Shown here one piece after another: positions 1-10,650 of a DNA stretch of 31,784 nt. Origin of the DNA: Gamarada debralockiae (Eukaryota; Ascomycota; Leotiomycetes; Helotiales; Hyphodiscaceae); assembly GCA_002803225.1 (NCBI GenBank), contig NXFV01001058.1, forward strand, positions 1 through 31,784, written 5' to 3'. The position numbers and the translations under genes are program-made. Below the pieces are notes generated by a model. That model had not been told where the DNA came from. It did no database searches and worked only from the letters and a program-made list of their open reading frames with translations. How positions within the stretch are numbered: position 1 is the stretch's first letter; the number at the start of each line of letters is the position of its first letter.

Positions 1-1153
1 TACATATAACAATTTCGAAAGGTACGTTATAGGATTTTCCTTAGAGTTTTCAAATTACACTTTTCCTGGTGGTGTTCCCTACAAAAAGCGGTGTATCAGT
101 CAAATCGGCGAGGAAAGACGCTTATATCGCATATCACTATATGTAGCCTGGGAACGACAGGTAGTTGGCGAAGAACGTTACAATACTACTCAGTTCGCAA
201 TCTCTCCTGCGAGTCCGATACACTACCAGCATTGGTCGCTTGGCAAGCAACTTTCCTCATGTTGAAGGGAATAGCTATTTAGCGGGTTTATGGAAATGTG
301 ACTTGCGCCAAGAGCTCTTATAGTCGCACTCAACGTATGGCTCGGAAAGGTATGCTCCTCCATATCGACCGGCAACCTATATTGCCCCTATTCTTGGGCC
401 TCCCTAAAGGGAGCAGTGAACTGGGACAGTAAATGGCTGCCCGTTTGGAAACTGGGAGAGGATTGGTTCGCCAGAAAGGCAAAAATTATGGGTGTGCATT
501 GCGAAGTTGAAGGCAGGAATCCATGGGGTGCAATTACTTCCAGGTTCATTACACTCGAAGCTCCTATGGCCGCTGTCAACCAAGACAATATGAGATTTTA
601 GGATGGAACCGTGTCCACCGATGAGAGATAGGATTTGTTAATTCGATGAGCTCAGAGACAAATTCACCAACCTTGCCGCTCAACTGGGGTTGAGGGAGAA
701 CGGGCTGCATTAGATGTCCCGATAATGAACGGAGAACTTGAAAGTGGGGAGTTTTGGTGTGTTGAAATCGCAATCAGGGATCCGCTTAGCTGTCGGACTC
801 TCTTTAATGATTACACAGATCGAGACTGGCGGGCTTCAAGATCCAGGAAATGCACACCATATACTATCATCTGCTGGTGGACCGCTCACTGACGCGCCCA
901 GATGCGTATGAAAGAGTTGGGCTATTCATCAAAACTGTTCCTCCATGTTCCGTCTGGAATTCTGGGCCGACTTCAATAATCACAATCGTCTGAAAGGAAG
1001 AGAGCTAGTGGGTAGAATTGGTTTTAGGCAGAAAGAAAGATATGATTAAGGAGACTCCCTGGAGGATGAGACTGATTGATGAATGATTTCAAGGTTCGGT
1101 TGTGATCCTAAGCGCTAGGAATACTGAAAGTTAAGGACACATCGATCTGCCAT
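1..1153. other. No recognisable gene; possible gene remnant near 300-601
   Basis: No family could be assigned. A plus-strand frame running to a stop at 601 has protein-like composition (for example WKLGEDWF and EGRNPWGAI), and a second frame upstream (about 335-405) also reads smoothly before a stop, as if a frameshift separated two parts of one old gene. I do not recognise the product. The rest contains only short random frames on both strands. Confidence 0.3.
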
Positions 1154-3211
1154 TCAAGCTAAGCTTATTTTGCAACCCGTTAAATTCATGACACGTTCCC
1201 AATCATAGCAACTCTTGAACCTCCGTCTCTTTTCATCAGAAGAGACTTGATGTTTACCTAGTTGGCGGCGTCGTCGAAGGGTTCGAGCGCAGACCTCTTC
1301 GTCGGCTGCTAGGTCGCGCTGTGCCCATACTGCTTGCACGATCTCTAATGCTGGCGCGATATTCTGGGCATAATTCAGCATGATTAAGAAACATTCTGTA
1401 AGGGGATATGCACGAACGGTTAAACTTGGCTTCCGCATTGCGGTATCAAAAAGTTTGCAGACCGAAATCTTGTCCTCATCATCAGTGGTGCAACATCCAG
1501 CTATGAAGAGAGGCCATAATGGCCACGAAATTGTGACTTCGGAGTGTGAAACCACTTTCTCAACTAATCCCAATACTTCCTTAATGTACTTAGCGTTCTC
1601 ATCAACCTCAGGAATCACCCCTTCCAGGTCGGCAATTTTCGAAGTGGAAGCAGTTGGGAAAGACTCGTGCAACAGGATCAGAGCTGCGAGTCTATATGCG
1701 TCTGCAGTTTGCTGCAAATTTTTTGCTAGCCCTGAATCGGTGGTTAAGACCTAGTCAGGAAGCTTTTGATGGAGAATCGTGAGGGCGCTTTTCATACGCA
1801 GGGCTTTGGTCTGAAACGTAGCCCGGGCAATGTAATTGCCCGGAGCCCATGATCGTCTTCGTATTTGCTGTCGAAGGTCCCCAATTTCGTTGATGAGTAG
1901 CAACAATTTGTTGCTAACTCCCGAGTAGGGATCGATGTCATGGAGAGTATCATCTGGCATCGATCGAGCTAAGTTGGCCGTTGATGTCCAAGACCGACTT
2001 ATTGATGCGGCTCTCGCTACGAAGTTCAAGGAGGATGCCTTGCTTGCATTCACCTCAGAGGGCATCGATGTTGCGAGTATGCCGTCCTCGGCCATGAAAG
2101 CAGTTTTAGCAATAACGAGGTGGTATGCAAAGTAGCGGCAGCCCAACTTGTAGAGATAATCGTCTTGGCATTTGATTGGTCGTTGCTGGTGGTTCTGTAG
2201 AAGTGCAAGTACATAACGGTATTCTGCGAAGTGTGTCATCCATGAGTTCGATTGTTGCGCCCATATCTGTGGCCAGTCAGTTTGAACCTACCAAAGTTGC
2301 CAATGATGAGGCGCAATACCAAATTGCGATTTTGGTCACGTACCTCCGAAGAACAAAGCATACAAGCCAATATGATAATCTCACTCTCATTGCCCCCATT
2401 CATCATCATCTTCCTGAATTCTCGCAAAACCAAACTACGATATTCTAGAGCCACGATAGAAAACTTTCGATCTTTCAAATTCAACAAGTTGGCAGCAGAC
2501 ATCAGGACGCCCAAGTAGAGAACTCTTGCGATGATCGGAGAAGAAGGTACGGTAGCGGGTCATTTTCATGATCTCGTCGGATATGTGTTGGGTCGTGGCA
2601 GATCACGTTTGAGTAGTATTCAAGGAGGAAGCTTTCGGTTGGTGCAGATCCTGGAGTTCAAGGAAACCCTGTGAGTGTTGTATGAAGGCGGTCGAATTGG
2701 GGAGCGTGGCTTCGGCTCCAGAGGAACGTGGAAGTGCCTGAGTCATTCTCATGCGAGAACAGGCCCATGGCTGTTTTATCGTCTAAACACTGGCCGTGAT
2801 TGATACCTCTATAATACAGCCGGATATGAGCCACGGTTGTGTTTAGAAAGGCGTGGCTTGAGACGAGATAGCGCTGAGCTCCATTCTCTTTTGCCGGTCC
2901 AAATTGGCGCACCTGCGGTCCACTCTCGTCTGGCCTTTGAACTGCTTTTTTAGACTTGCTGGTATGAAACAAGTGTTTACTCCAGACTCCAGCTCTTCCA
3001 TGACATTTTCCAGCCGAAAGAGCATCTTCTTGCCACGTAAGGTAAAGCTGGTATTGGCATTGTATCTTGGACCGTATGCAACGGTTACACACTGGCCATG
3101 CTTCATCGCATTGAACGTGCCGCCTACGACAGGTGCTGCAGCCACTGCGGGTACGGCTTGGCGAAACTTTTGTCGACTGTACGTTCCCTTTCTCGGCTTT
3201 CCATTAGTCAT
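1154..3211 (-). pseudogene. Broken Zn2Cys6 (fungal binuclear cluster) transcription factor
   Basis: Decayed copy of a nuclear fungal regulator: an N-terminal Zn2Cys6 DNA-binding cluster followed by a long fungal-specific activator region of the fungal_trans_2 type. The cluster is complete at 3057-3140 (GCSTCRRRHVQC, then VCNRCIRSKIQC), with the family spacing C-x2-C-x6-C-x6-C-x2-C-x6-C, followed by the usual YLTWQEDAL stretch. The probable ATG at 3211 (MTNGKPRKGT) is out of frame with the cluster, so there is a frameshift near 3150-3180. Further frame changes lie near 2660, 2515 and 2239, and an in-frame TAG at about 1751 interrupts the C-terminal region (…KLPD*VLTTDSGL…), which then reads on to 1154. 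The homology is otherwise continuous for roughly 640 codons. The neighbour at 3233 is a divergent monooxygenase, a common regulator–target arrangement, and it is broken too. Confidence 0.82.
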
Positions 3212-3232
3212 GTTCTTCAATGCTACCCTTTC

Positions 3233-4602
3233 CACGTCCGAATCCTGGAGAGAAGCCCGGGTCCCATTGAAACAGGCGACTTCTTCACCATTGGGCCCAG
3301 CGCCACCAAAGCCTTCCGTTCCTGGCCAGACATGATCGAAGAGAACGAGCGCATCGCCTACGATCCATGGGTCTCATACCACAAGCACACCGGCGAGTGC
3401 ATCATCCCACCCGGACCCATGACATGGGAACCTCTTTCAGCCGATGACACAAAGACGACGGCAATTTTGCCGAAGAGGCTCTACCGTCATCATCGACCTA
3501 AATTCCATGCGATGTTGCTGAAGCAACTTGAAAAGCTTGGAGTAAAAGTCGAATACAACCACCGAGTGGTGTCGTATCTTGAAGAATCAGCGAAAGGGAG
3601 TGTGGTTCTGGATAACGGGGAGAAGCTCGAAGCAGATCTCGTTGTGGCAGCCGATGGTGTTGGCACGAATCTCACGCCTTGGTGGTGGGGAAAAGGGTCG
3701 GGGCCAGGAGCAGCGGATCTTCGATTTATCGGACTGCATATCCAGTCGAACTTGCAATTGCTGACGTAGAGATTGCCGAGCGTTTTAAGATGCTGGAAAA
3801 TGGGAAGAGTGTGAATGAGATCTGGGTGGGACCAGATATGCATATGATGTTATGGAGATCAGAGGACATGATGTCTTGGCTCATCACGCACAAGGTGTAC
3901 ACCACAAACCCAACTGTGTAGAGCGTCACTAACAGCGTCTGGAACAGGATACCGGCACAGCAGCAGAATCCTGGCATGACCGCACCTCCCCGGAAGATGT
4001 ACTCAAATTCACGTCCTCCATTCCTGGCTGGCCGTCAATTATGGATCGGGTCATTAACACCACTCCCAAAGACGGTATTATCGACTGGAAACTCATGTGG
4101 CGTGACCCACAATCCATCTGGACTTCTCCAAACGGACGTGTTGTGCAGCTGGGAGACGCCGCGCACACTTTCATTCCTAGTTCTGGAAATGGGGGAACAC
4201 AGGCTATCGAATGCTGTTTCGCTGGCGACTTGCCTCCAACTTGGCGGAAAGGAGAATGTAGACTGGGCTGTGAGGGTCCACAACAAGCTTCGCTTCGAGC
4301 GCGTGTCTTGCTGCCAGCTCCTTGGGTTTGTGAATCAGAATTCTTATGAGCATACAGACTGGGATGCTGTTGCAAGAAATCCCGACAGTATGAAGGCTAA
4401 GTATGGGAGATGGATTTGGAACCATGATGCGGAAGGGTATACATATGAGAATTATGAGAAGGTGTTGAGTCACTTGATTAATGGTGAGCCGTTTGAGAAT
4501 ATGAACGTGCCGCCTGGATACCTGTACAGGCCTTGGACGATTGACGAGTTGGAGGTACAGCAGAAAAGAGGACGGATTGAGCTTGAGGGAGATTGGTCTT
4601 AA
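3233..4602 (+). pseudogene. 5'-truncated, frameshifted FAD-dependent monooxygenase (salicylate-hydroxylase-like)
   Basis: Relic of a class A flavoprotein hydroxylase, which inserts oxygen into aromatic or similar substrates using NAD(P)H and FAD. Homology begins abruptly at HVRILERSPGPIE (3233), the end of the first beta-alpha-beta unit, so the GxGxxG dinucleotide-binding start of about 30 residues is missing. Conserved parts that remain are GDFFTIGPSA, the DLVVAADG motif at about 3640 and the FAD ribityl-binding VVQLGDAAH motif at about 4140. The frame breaks near 3665 and again near 4207, where AIE and AVSLA are separated by what looks like a 2-bp loss. A normal intron at 3895-3947 (GTGTAC…CACTAAC…CAG) joins THK to DTGTAAESW. 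The C-terminus reads cleanly to TAA at 4602. It is divergent from the broken regulator, with no promoter space left between them. Confidence 0.82.
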
Positions 4603-4955
4603 GGGGCAATCGAACGGGTAGTCGAGGACACTTCCTCGGCTTTGAGGCTATATGGAACAAACGATTTTCACAGGCGATAGTAGCGAGGCATTGGACTTGT
4701 GCAATGAAATTCAAAGACGTCCGACGTGCCTTTTATATCTGGGTTCGTGGAATAAATGTACCACCTACCTCACTGGCCAGAATTTGACTATTCTCACAAC
4801 CTGCTGTTGCTTGTAGACTACAAAGCAAGCCTCTTTTCCCATCCTGGACAACCCAGTCCAGGGAACGCCGCCTGCCGTGTAGATATTTGAACCTCCAACG
4901 CCATGCAATGAATGCCTTCATAAAATCCTTCCTCCAGTCACACACGAATCCTCGT

Positions 4956-5643
4956 TCACTTGCCGCTAAGATTTTTCCTATTCTTCCGCTCGTTCGCCCG
5001 CTGCAACCTCTCATTTCGTCTAATCTTCTCCTTTCTCTCTCTACGGCCATCGCCTTGTCTCTCTGTGCCTTCTTTCCGCTCTCTCTCCTTCTTCTCATCC
5101 ACCTCCACAATCCAATCGTTCTCACCAGCCTTGTTGGCTCCCTTGTATCCCCATTTGCGCTCCCATTCTCCAGTCTCCTCGTTATATCGCAGGTTCTTCT
5201 TCTCCTCAGATGTCTTGGCTTTGATTCCTTTCTTTGCAGCGAACTTTTGCCATGTTGTTTGGGTCTTTGGAGGCGGCAGGGGCTGTAGGTTGAGTATATT
5301 AGCAATGCTCCCGAGAAATGGCCAATTTTGCCATTAAGCTAAGCTATGGGACCTTTGCTGAGAATGCGCAACTGACCTTCTCACGAGGCAACCTCGTCTC
5401 AATCTCCGGCAAGCTCAACAAAACACCATTCGGCGTTGAAGCAATCGGACAAGTACTCAGGAGCTGGTTCAGCAATGCTTGTGCGCCATCCCGTGCAGTA
5501 GCTGCGAGGTCTTCCTCGAGGTTCACTTTGGTAGTGAGGACGAGGGGATTGGGGTCGTTGGCGAGGAGGAGTCCGAGGTCGAAAGTGTAAGGGGTGGGTT
5601 TCTGGACCTGGACGGGCAGTTTTGAGGGTTTCGAGTCCGCCAT
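4956..5643 (-). CDS. RRS1: Ribosome biogenesis regulatory protein Rrs1
   Basis: Intact 197-residue protein in two exons (5643-5377 and 5282-4956) around an intron with GTCAGT donor, CTAAT branch and TACAG acceptor. Rrs1 is a nucleolar assembly factor that, with Rpf2, helps load the 5S RNP (5S rRNA, uL18, uL5) onto the pre-60S particle. The sequence shows the family hallmarks: the N-terminal YTFDLGLLLANDPNPL segment, then NLEEDLAATARDGAQALLNQL, the junction REK/PLPPPKTQTTWQKFAAKKGI, then EETGEWERKWGYKGANK and a very basic tail ending NLSGK. I chose MADSKPSK at 5643 rather than an in-frame upstream ATG at 5703 because that matches the usual family start. It shares a short upstream region with the mitoribosomal gene at 5879. 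Long open frames on the opposite strand are shadows of its basic codons. Confidence 0.93.
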
Positions 5644-5878
5644 TGGTTTATTTCGTGGATTTCTGTAGATTCCTGGAGGGTGTCTGATTTGGAGTCCACG
5701 CAAAAGTTGCGATGCGAAAGACTCGAACTTTTTTGGATAGCCGCTTTTAGGGCGGCCGCAATTTAGGGCGAGCGCGTCAAAGCGGCTCTGCGAGCCAAAT
5801 TACAGCGAAACTTCAAGCTTCGTTCGAGACGTGAATCGATCGGTTCGACGATACGATACAATACCACCCACATCTGTC
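5644..5878. promoter_or_regulatory. Shared divergent promoter of RRS1 and mS29 with two TTTAGGGCG boxes
   Basis: These 235 bp are the only upstream space for two divergent ribosome-related genes. Two copies of TTTAGGGCG stand in the same orientation at 5746-5754 and 5762-5770, 16 bp apart, in a GC-rich patch. TTAGGG-type boxes are the known target of the Tbf1 family, which controls ribosomal protein genes in many ascomycetes; that this pair is a Tbf1 site is inference. A GCGATG core at about 5709 resembles part of the PAC ribosome-biogenesis motif but does not match it fully. Confidence 0.5.
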
Positions 5879-7332
5879 ATGGCGTCGTCGAGTTGTTGGA
5901 AATGCCTCTCAAGGCCATCGACTCAATTGACCTCTACATCTGCCCTCAATGCCCCCCCTACGACGGCCACAGCGTCTTTCTCCACGACTCCTCGATCTCT
6001 CGCGATGCCAAAACAGACGAAACCTGCCATGAAGAGCGCCGTGAAAGGAGCGAAGAGTTTCGCAATGAAGAAGAAGATTCCTGTTAAGACTGGAAAGCCG
6101 CCTGTGCCTGGGGAGCGGAAAGCAATGCGTAAACGGATTGTGTTGAGCAACACCAACGCATTGCAGGTCGAGGGATTACACGATCTGAGCAAGGATATGG
6201 AGATGGCAGTTCATACTGGGAAAGTAATAGGATTGCCTGGAGAAGTGGTGGATTCCTTGAGGGCTGTAGAGGCCTTTAAAGTTACACAGGGCTGGGGCAT
6301 GTTCAGACGGCCGGCACTGTTGATTAGGGAGGAGAGTGTGTTCGTTACGGAAAATATGAAAGCTGCGGAGGAGCAGAAAGCGGGCTTGAGATTAGTGATA
6401 GAGGGGGAGAGAGGGACGGGAAAGAGTTTGATGCTGTTGCATGCAATGGCTACAGCTTTTGTTAGGGGATGGATTGTGTTGAATATCCCGGAAGGTAATT
6501 GCTCTCCCTCTTTCCTATACCTATTAACTGAATACTAATAATGTATACCCCTTCAGCACAGGAACTCGCCAATGCCGTCACTGACTATTCCCCCATCCCA
6601 AACACGACCCCAACAGTCTACTCCCAAAATACTTACACCGCCAACTGGCTCTCCCAAATCGTCAAATCCAACAAGATCCTCCAATCCCTAGAAACAATCC
6701 AGCAACATAAACTTCCCATCCCTATTCCAGACAACGTCTCGCTCGCCAGGCTCTGCGAGCTCGGTGCGCGAGAGCCCGATGTCGCGTGGCCGATCTTCCA
6801 AGCGTTTTGGTCGGAGATTATGGCTGAAGGTCGACCGCCGGTCCTAATGACCTTAGATAGCTTGAGTTACATTATGCAGAACTCGTCCTATCGATCTGCC
6901 GATTTCAAGGAAATTCATGCGCATGATCTGGCGATTGTGAAGCATTTCGTCGATTACCTCGGAGGAAAGAAGGGGTTGCCGAATGGTGGTGCCATCATTG
7001 CCGCCACGTCGAGGAGTCATGCCCCTATATCGAAGAGTATGGAGTTAATGATCCTGCAAAATGAAGAGAGACAGGCGGGAATGGAAATCTCGCGCAGGGA
7101 CCCTTTTGAGAGAGAGTTCGATATGAGGGCGGAGGCGGCCATGCAGGGTGTAGCTGTGCTGAGACTCGCTGGTTTGAGCAAACATGAAGCAAGAGGGTTG
7201 ATGGAATATTGGGCGCAGAGTGGGGTGTTGAGACGACGAGTTGATGAGAGAAGCGTTGTGGAGAAGTGGGCGCTGGCTGGGAATGGTATTGTGGGGGAGA
7301 TTGAGAGGGGCGCTTTGAAGATGCAGATTTAG
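5879..7332 (+). CDS. RSM23: Mitochondrial small ribosomal subunit protein mS29 (DAP3/Rsm23)
   Basis: Intact GTP-binding protein of the mitochondrial small ribosomal subunit, 463 residues in two exons (5879-6494, 6557-7332). The 62-nt intron has donor GTAATT, a TACTAAT branch and acceptor TTCAG, and it joins LNIPE to AQELANAVTDY, the expected continuity in mS29. The start MASSSCWKCL at 5879 opens a serine/threonine- and basic-rich mitochondrial presequence without acidic residues. A Walker A loop, GERGTGKS, lies at about residues 176-183. Later landmarks are the Walker B-like VLMTLDSLS and GGAIIAATSRSH. The longer frame reaching back to 5831 would need a GTG start and is not preferred. It is divergently paired with RRS1, so cytosolic and mitochondrial ribosome genes share one promoter. 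Confidence 0.94.
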
Positions 7333-7732
7333 ATGGTCGGCGTATATTGTACTGTAAGTATATCTTGGGTGTATGATAACTGTGTCGATAGATGCATATT
7401 CTCTTTTGTATGAAGTCTTCCTCTACTACCACGTCTTCTGATCTCGTCAAGTTGACGGCAGATCAGCTCTAATGCTCTTTCCCAAACGGAAGTCGCGAAC
7501 ACGAAGGCGCTTCATCCTCAAGTTAATATTCGACCTTCTTCTCTAAGCAAGTATTATACGGAGTTTGGATATTGTCCATCTCAATGACTCTACTCGTATG
7601 ACTGATTAACTTCCAGTAAAATATACCATTAAGACCATGGCAGGGGAGAGACCCTCGCGGACTCCTTCCAATCGCCATCTGTTAATGTAATATAGCTACC
7701 AAGCGTCCAGGACAAACAAATGACGGGGGAGG

Positions 7733-8244
7733 ATGACAGCCAGCGTGAAGAATTTATCTAGAGAGACATCGGAACATCCACTATCAAGGGTTGAGCCTCT
7801 ATCTACGAATCATTCAGACTCTGTGGATAAAGCCTCTGCGAACTCTTCAGACCCTCCGAGCAATCCATCCGCAGATCCCGCCGAGTCCGACAACGATGCC
7901 CCATCCCCAACGACCCGCCCACATCACTATCCGTTGGACCTGGTCCTATTCCAAAGAATCCAGGAACACTACCATGGGGACAAAATACCAAGCTCCCATT
8001 TTTGAATCGCCCAGCGCCTTTCAGCGTTCCAAGACGACGCTTTCTTCCACCTCTGCGAGATTTCCTAAACCCAGTGGGTCCCCTATTTACTTTTGTTCCT
8101 CCCGGTCTCTCCATCTATTCTCCTGGCGAGATTTTCTACCAGACTTTGATGGATCAGCTGGCGAGGATGGGTACCATCCGGATTGATCCAGTTCGCATGA
8201 GCCCTCCAGCCTCTATGAACCCTTCCCGTACAGCCAATCTTTGA
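7733..8244 (+). other. Possible small proline-rich hypothetical gene
   Basis: An ATG-started frame of 90 codons (7733-8005, Ser/Pro/Asp-rich) is followed in another frame by a proline- and arginine-rich stretch to a stop at 8244 (NRPAPFSVPRRRFLPPLRDF, then SIYSPGEIFYQTLMDQL). The second frame is open from about 7900, so a small intron or a frameshift could link the two. Composition is protein-like but I recognise no family and no convincing splice pair. Treat as unconfirmed. Confidence 0.22.
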
Positions 8245-8630
8245 GGTCCAGTGATTCGTGCAGGTGGGGTGAATTGCTTTGGTCCTGTGCGTCCTGCGCC
8301 TTCAATATGCAACGCAGCTCCTCGTCCTCCGGCTCCAGATTCGCCTCATCGTTATTTCCTGCCTCAGCAATCTCCCAATCCGAGTCAGCGATCACAATCC
8401 GCGCGTGGCTTTATCACTGATTGGAATGGATGACTATGTATAGATTTCGGAAGATGGTACCTTCAATCGCTGATGAGGACAGAACGAGCATGGATAGAAG
8501 GTTGCAACATGATTGTACATACGACATGGAGATGGAATTATCAATCACCACATCGAATCAAGCAATCCACCAGTCAGGGCCCCCCTTTCCACGTGATCTT
8601 CATCAAGAGTGGAGTTCTGTCCAGGACAAA

Positions 8631-8676
8631 CTCGCTTTCGCAGGACATCTCGCTTTCGCAGGACATCTCGCTTTCG
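8631..8676 (+). repeat. 18-bp tandem repeat, 2.6 copies
   Basis: The unit CTCGCTTTCGCAGGACAT occurs at 8631-8648 and 8649-8666, followed by a third partial copy at 8667-8676. The length is a multiple of three. No supported gene covers it. Confidence 0.9.
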
Positions 8677-9121
8677 CCGACTCTAGAGAAGGGAATTAGT
8701 GCGCCGACTATTAGATTTGGGCAGTCTAGGCCCTTATGGGGAATGATGGCAACTCTCCGTTATAACTTGGCCCGTTGCGGCATATATCCGGTACTTCCTT
8801 TCCGGATGCTTGTGAATAAAGGATCGGTAATGACTAGCTCGGCTTTTCATATATCAGGCCTGACGGCTTCTTGACACGGGTTTCCTTGCACCTTACAAAC
8901 TGCCAGCCCGGTAGGGGTGAGGATCGAGTGTTCGGCGAAAAGGGTTGTCATGGCGTCTTTTCGGTTGAATGGGGTTTCCTGACATCGTGGAGTTAAGCGC
9001 TCGCGGCATAAAATAAAATCTAACACATGAAAATTTTTCTTCTATTTAATAAATTGTATGTGGCAATTCAATAAATTCTATTTCGATACTGTGATGGTTT
9101 TCGGTTAGCTTTTAACAACAA

Positions 9122-9745
9122 ATGGCCCCAATACCTAGCAGATTGACGACACAACCCACTACCAAGAACAATCACGACCTCGAACGCGCTGATCACAATG
9201 GCGAGAGCAAATTATCAATAACATCGACAAGCCACAGAATAAGACCGGCCATCCACCCCTTTACTCGTCATATAGGAGGGAGTCAGGACGATACCTTTGA
9301 TAGTAATGACACTAAAACCACAGAGGCCCTCAAACGCCTCCACGACACGGTTCCTCCGATGGACTGGAAAGAGCCGCTGCATCTACATGGTCACTTTGAT
9401 GGGAACGTTTGGCGGTTTTCCGGGATAGATGCCATGGCGCCAAAAACTAGCAGGGTGAGGACACAGCCCATTATCGAGAACAATCGCGACCCCGAATGCG
9501 CTGATCACAATGATGACGGCGCATTATCAGTAACGTCGACAAGCCACAGTCTCAGACCGGCCATCCACCCCTTTACCTGTCATATAAGCGCGAGCCAGGA
9601 CTATAACCTCGATAGCAATGACACTAAAACCACTAAGACCCTCAAACGCCTCCACGACACGGCTCCTCCGATGGGCTGGAAAGAGTCATTGGATCTGCGT
9701 AGTCTCTTGGATGGGGACTTGTGGCGGTTTGCTGGGATAGAGGCC
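9122..9745 (+). repeat. In-frame tandem duplication of 312 bp (104 codons)
   Basis: Copy 1 is 9122-9433 and copy 2 is 9434-9745. Both start with ATGGC (MAPIPSR and MAPKTSR), share RPAIHPFT, SNDTKTT and LKRLHDT, and end in WRFSGIDA or WRFAGIEA. By eye they are roughly four-fifths identical at DNA level. The second ATG sits in a good start context (GCCATGG), so it could be the ancestral or an alternative start. Confidence 0.93.
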
Positions 9746-10598
9746 ATCGGGACCATGTTGCTCACTTTTGTATCTGCTTGGGCGGCTTCTCATCGACCTT
9801 CACCAGAATCAGCACCTGCGCCAATGTCTTCGTCTGGCGTCTTTGGAACACCTGTGTTCCTGGGACCGCTGGTGGGAGGAATCATAACATGGCTGATTCT
9901 GATGTTACTCATCTACTCCTTCGGCGCGGTATCGGGGGGTCATCTGAACCCATTAATTAGCATCGCAACCTTCTTTGCGCGCTTGATTACCTTGCCTCGT
10001 ATGATTCTATACATCGCTGGTCAGATTGCTGGGGCAGCGCTGGCCGGACGCGCCCTGTCAATAGCGTACGGTTCGACGGACTTTGTCGTCGGCGGATGTA
10101 ACATCGATTTGTCGCTAGTTCCAGTGCAGCAGGCCTTTATGATCGAGTTCATGTTCACATTAACGTTGATATTTATAGCGTTCGGCGTGGGCCTTGATCC
10201 AAGACAAGCGTCCATCTTTGGGGCCATTCTGTCACCCTGGCTGATTGGGATGATTCTTGGCCTTTTAGTATTTGGCTCCTCATTTACGAGGCCAGGTTAC
10301 GAAGGAGCTGGTGGGTCACCTTTCTTTTCTCTTTCTGTACTTGGTAGGCTCTATGGGAGCTATGGGATGAATATGAGGCGAAATCTAACCATAGCCATTA
10401 GCATTAAACCCAGCCCGATGTTTTGGCGTCTACGTGGCTATAGGTTTCCCATCATATCACTGGATTCACTGGGTTCGTAAGCATCGTGATGAACAGAGAG
10501 ACTGGCTGACGGCTTATCTTTTCTTCTAGGTTGTACCGATTGTCGCATCCATCGCTCATGGGGCAGTCTACTATTTGGTGCCGCCCTCGGGTCCGTAG
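9122..10598 (+). CDS. Aquaporin / MIP-family channel with duplicated N-terminal extension
   Basis: Membrane channel of the major intrinsic protein family, 442 residues in three exons: 9122-10310, 10402-10472 and 10530-10598. Residues 1-208 are two tandem copies of a 104-residue hydrophilic cytosolic region. From about residue 205 the six-helix channel begins (WRFAGIEAIGTMLL). The first pore motif is NPL (276-278) instead of NPA, within SGGHLNPLIS. The second, LNPAR at 398-402, is canonical but is assembled only by removing intron 1 (10311-10401, giving GYEGAALNPARCFG). Exon 3 supplies the last helix, VVPIVASIAHGAVYY. The intron 2 donor that keeps frame is GTTCGT (10473); the better-looking GTAAGC four bases later would shift the frame. 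Without splicing, exon 1 runs into a false tail ending at 10480. Family substrates are water, glycerol or small solutes; which one applies here is not visible. Confidence 0.85.
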
Positions 10599-10650
10599 AT
10601 CGTGATCGATTCCGGCAATTGAAATAACAAAAATAAATATGTTTTGTGTA

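Larger units (their letters stand above)
7333..9121. other. Intergenic region between mS29 and aquaporin
   Basis: Apart from the weak proline-rich frames at 7733-8244 and the short tandem repeat at 8631-8676, I see no gene here. 8700-9121 contains only short random frames and turns AT-rich just upstream of the aquaporin start. Confidence 0.6.

Noticed and set aside
1380..1754. 124-codon plus-strand frame
   Set aside because: Antisense shadow of the transcription factor relic, whose minus-strand frame matches the family C-terminal region.
4733..5337. Long frames on both strands (up to 190 codons) over the second RRS1 exon
   Set aside because: Shadow frames created by the Lys/Arg/Glu-rich coding of Rrs1 exon 2; the correct minus frame gives the family sequence and splices to exon 1.
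7025..7450. 141-codon minus-strand frame over the end of mS29
   Set aside because: Antisense to a well-supported exon, low-complexity Ser/Pro/Gln composition, no family resemblance.
10311..10480. Apparent C-terminal tail of the aquaporin (read-through to 10480)
   Set aside because: It comes from reading through intron 1; splicing restores LNPARCFG and the last helix to a stop at 10598.
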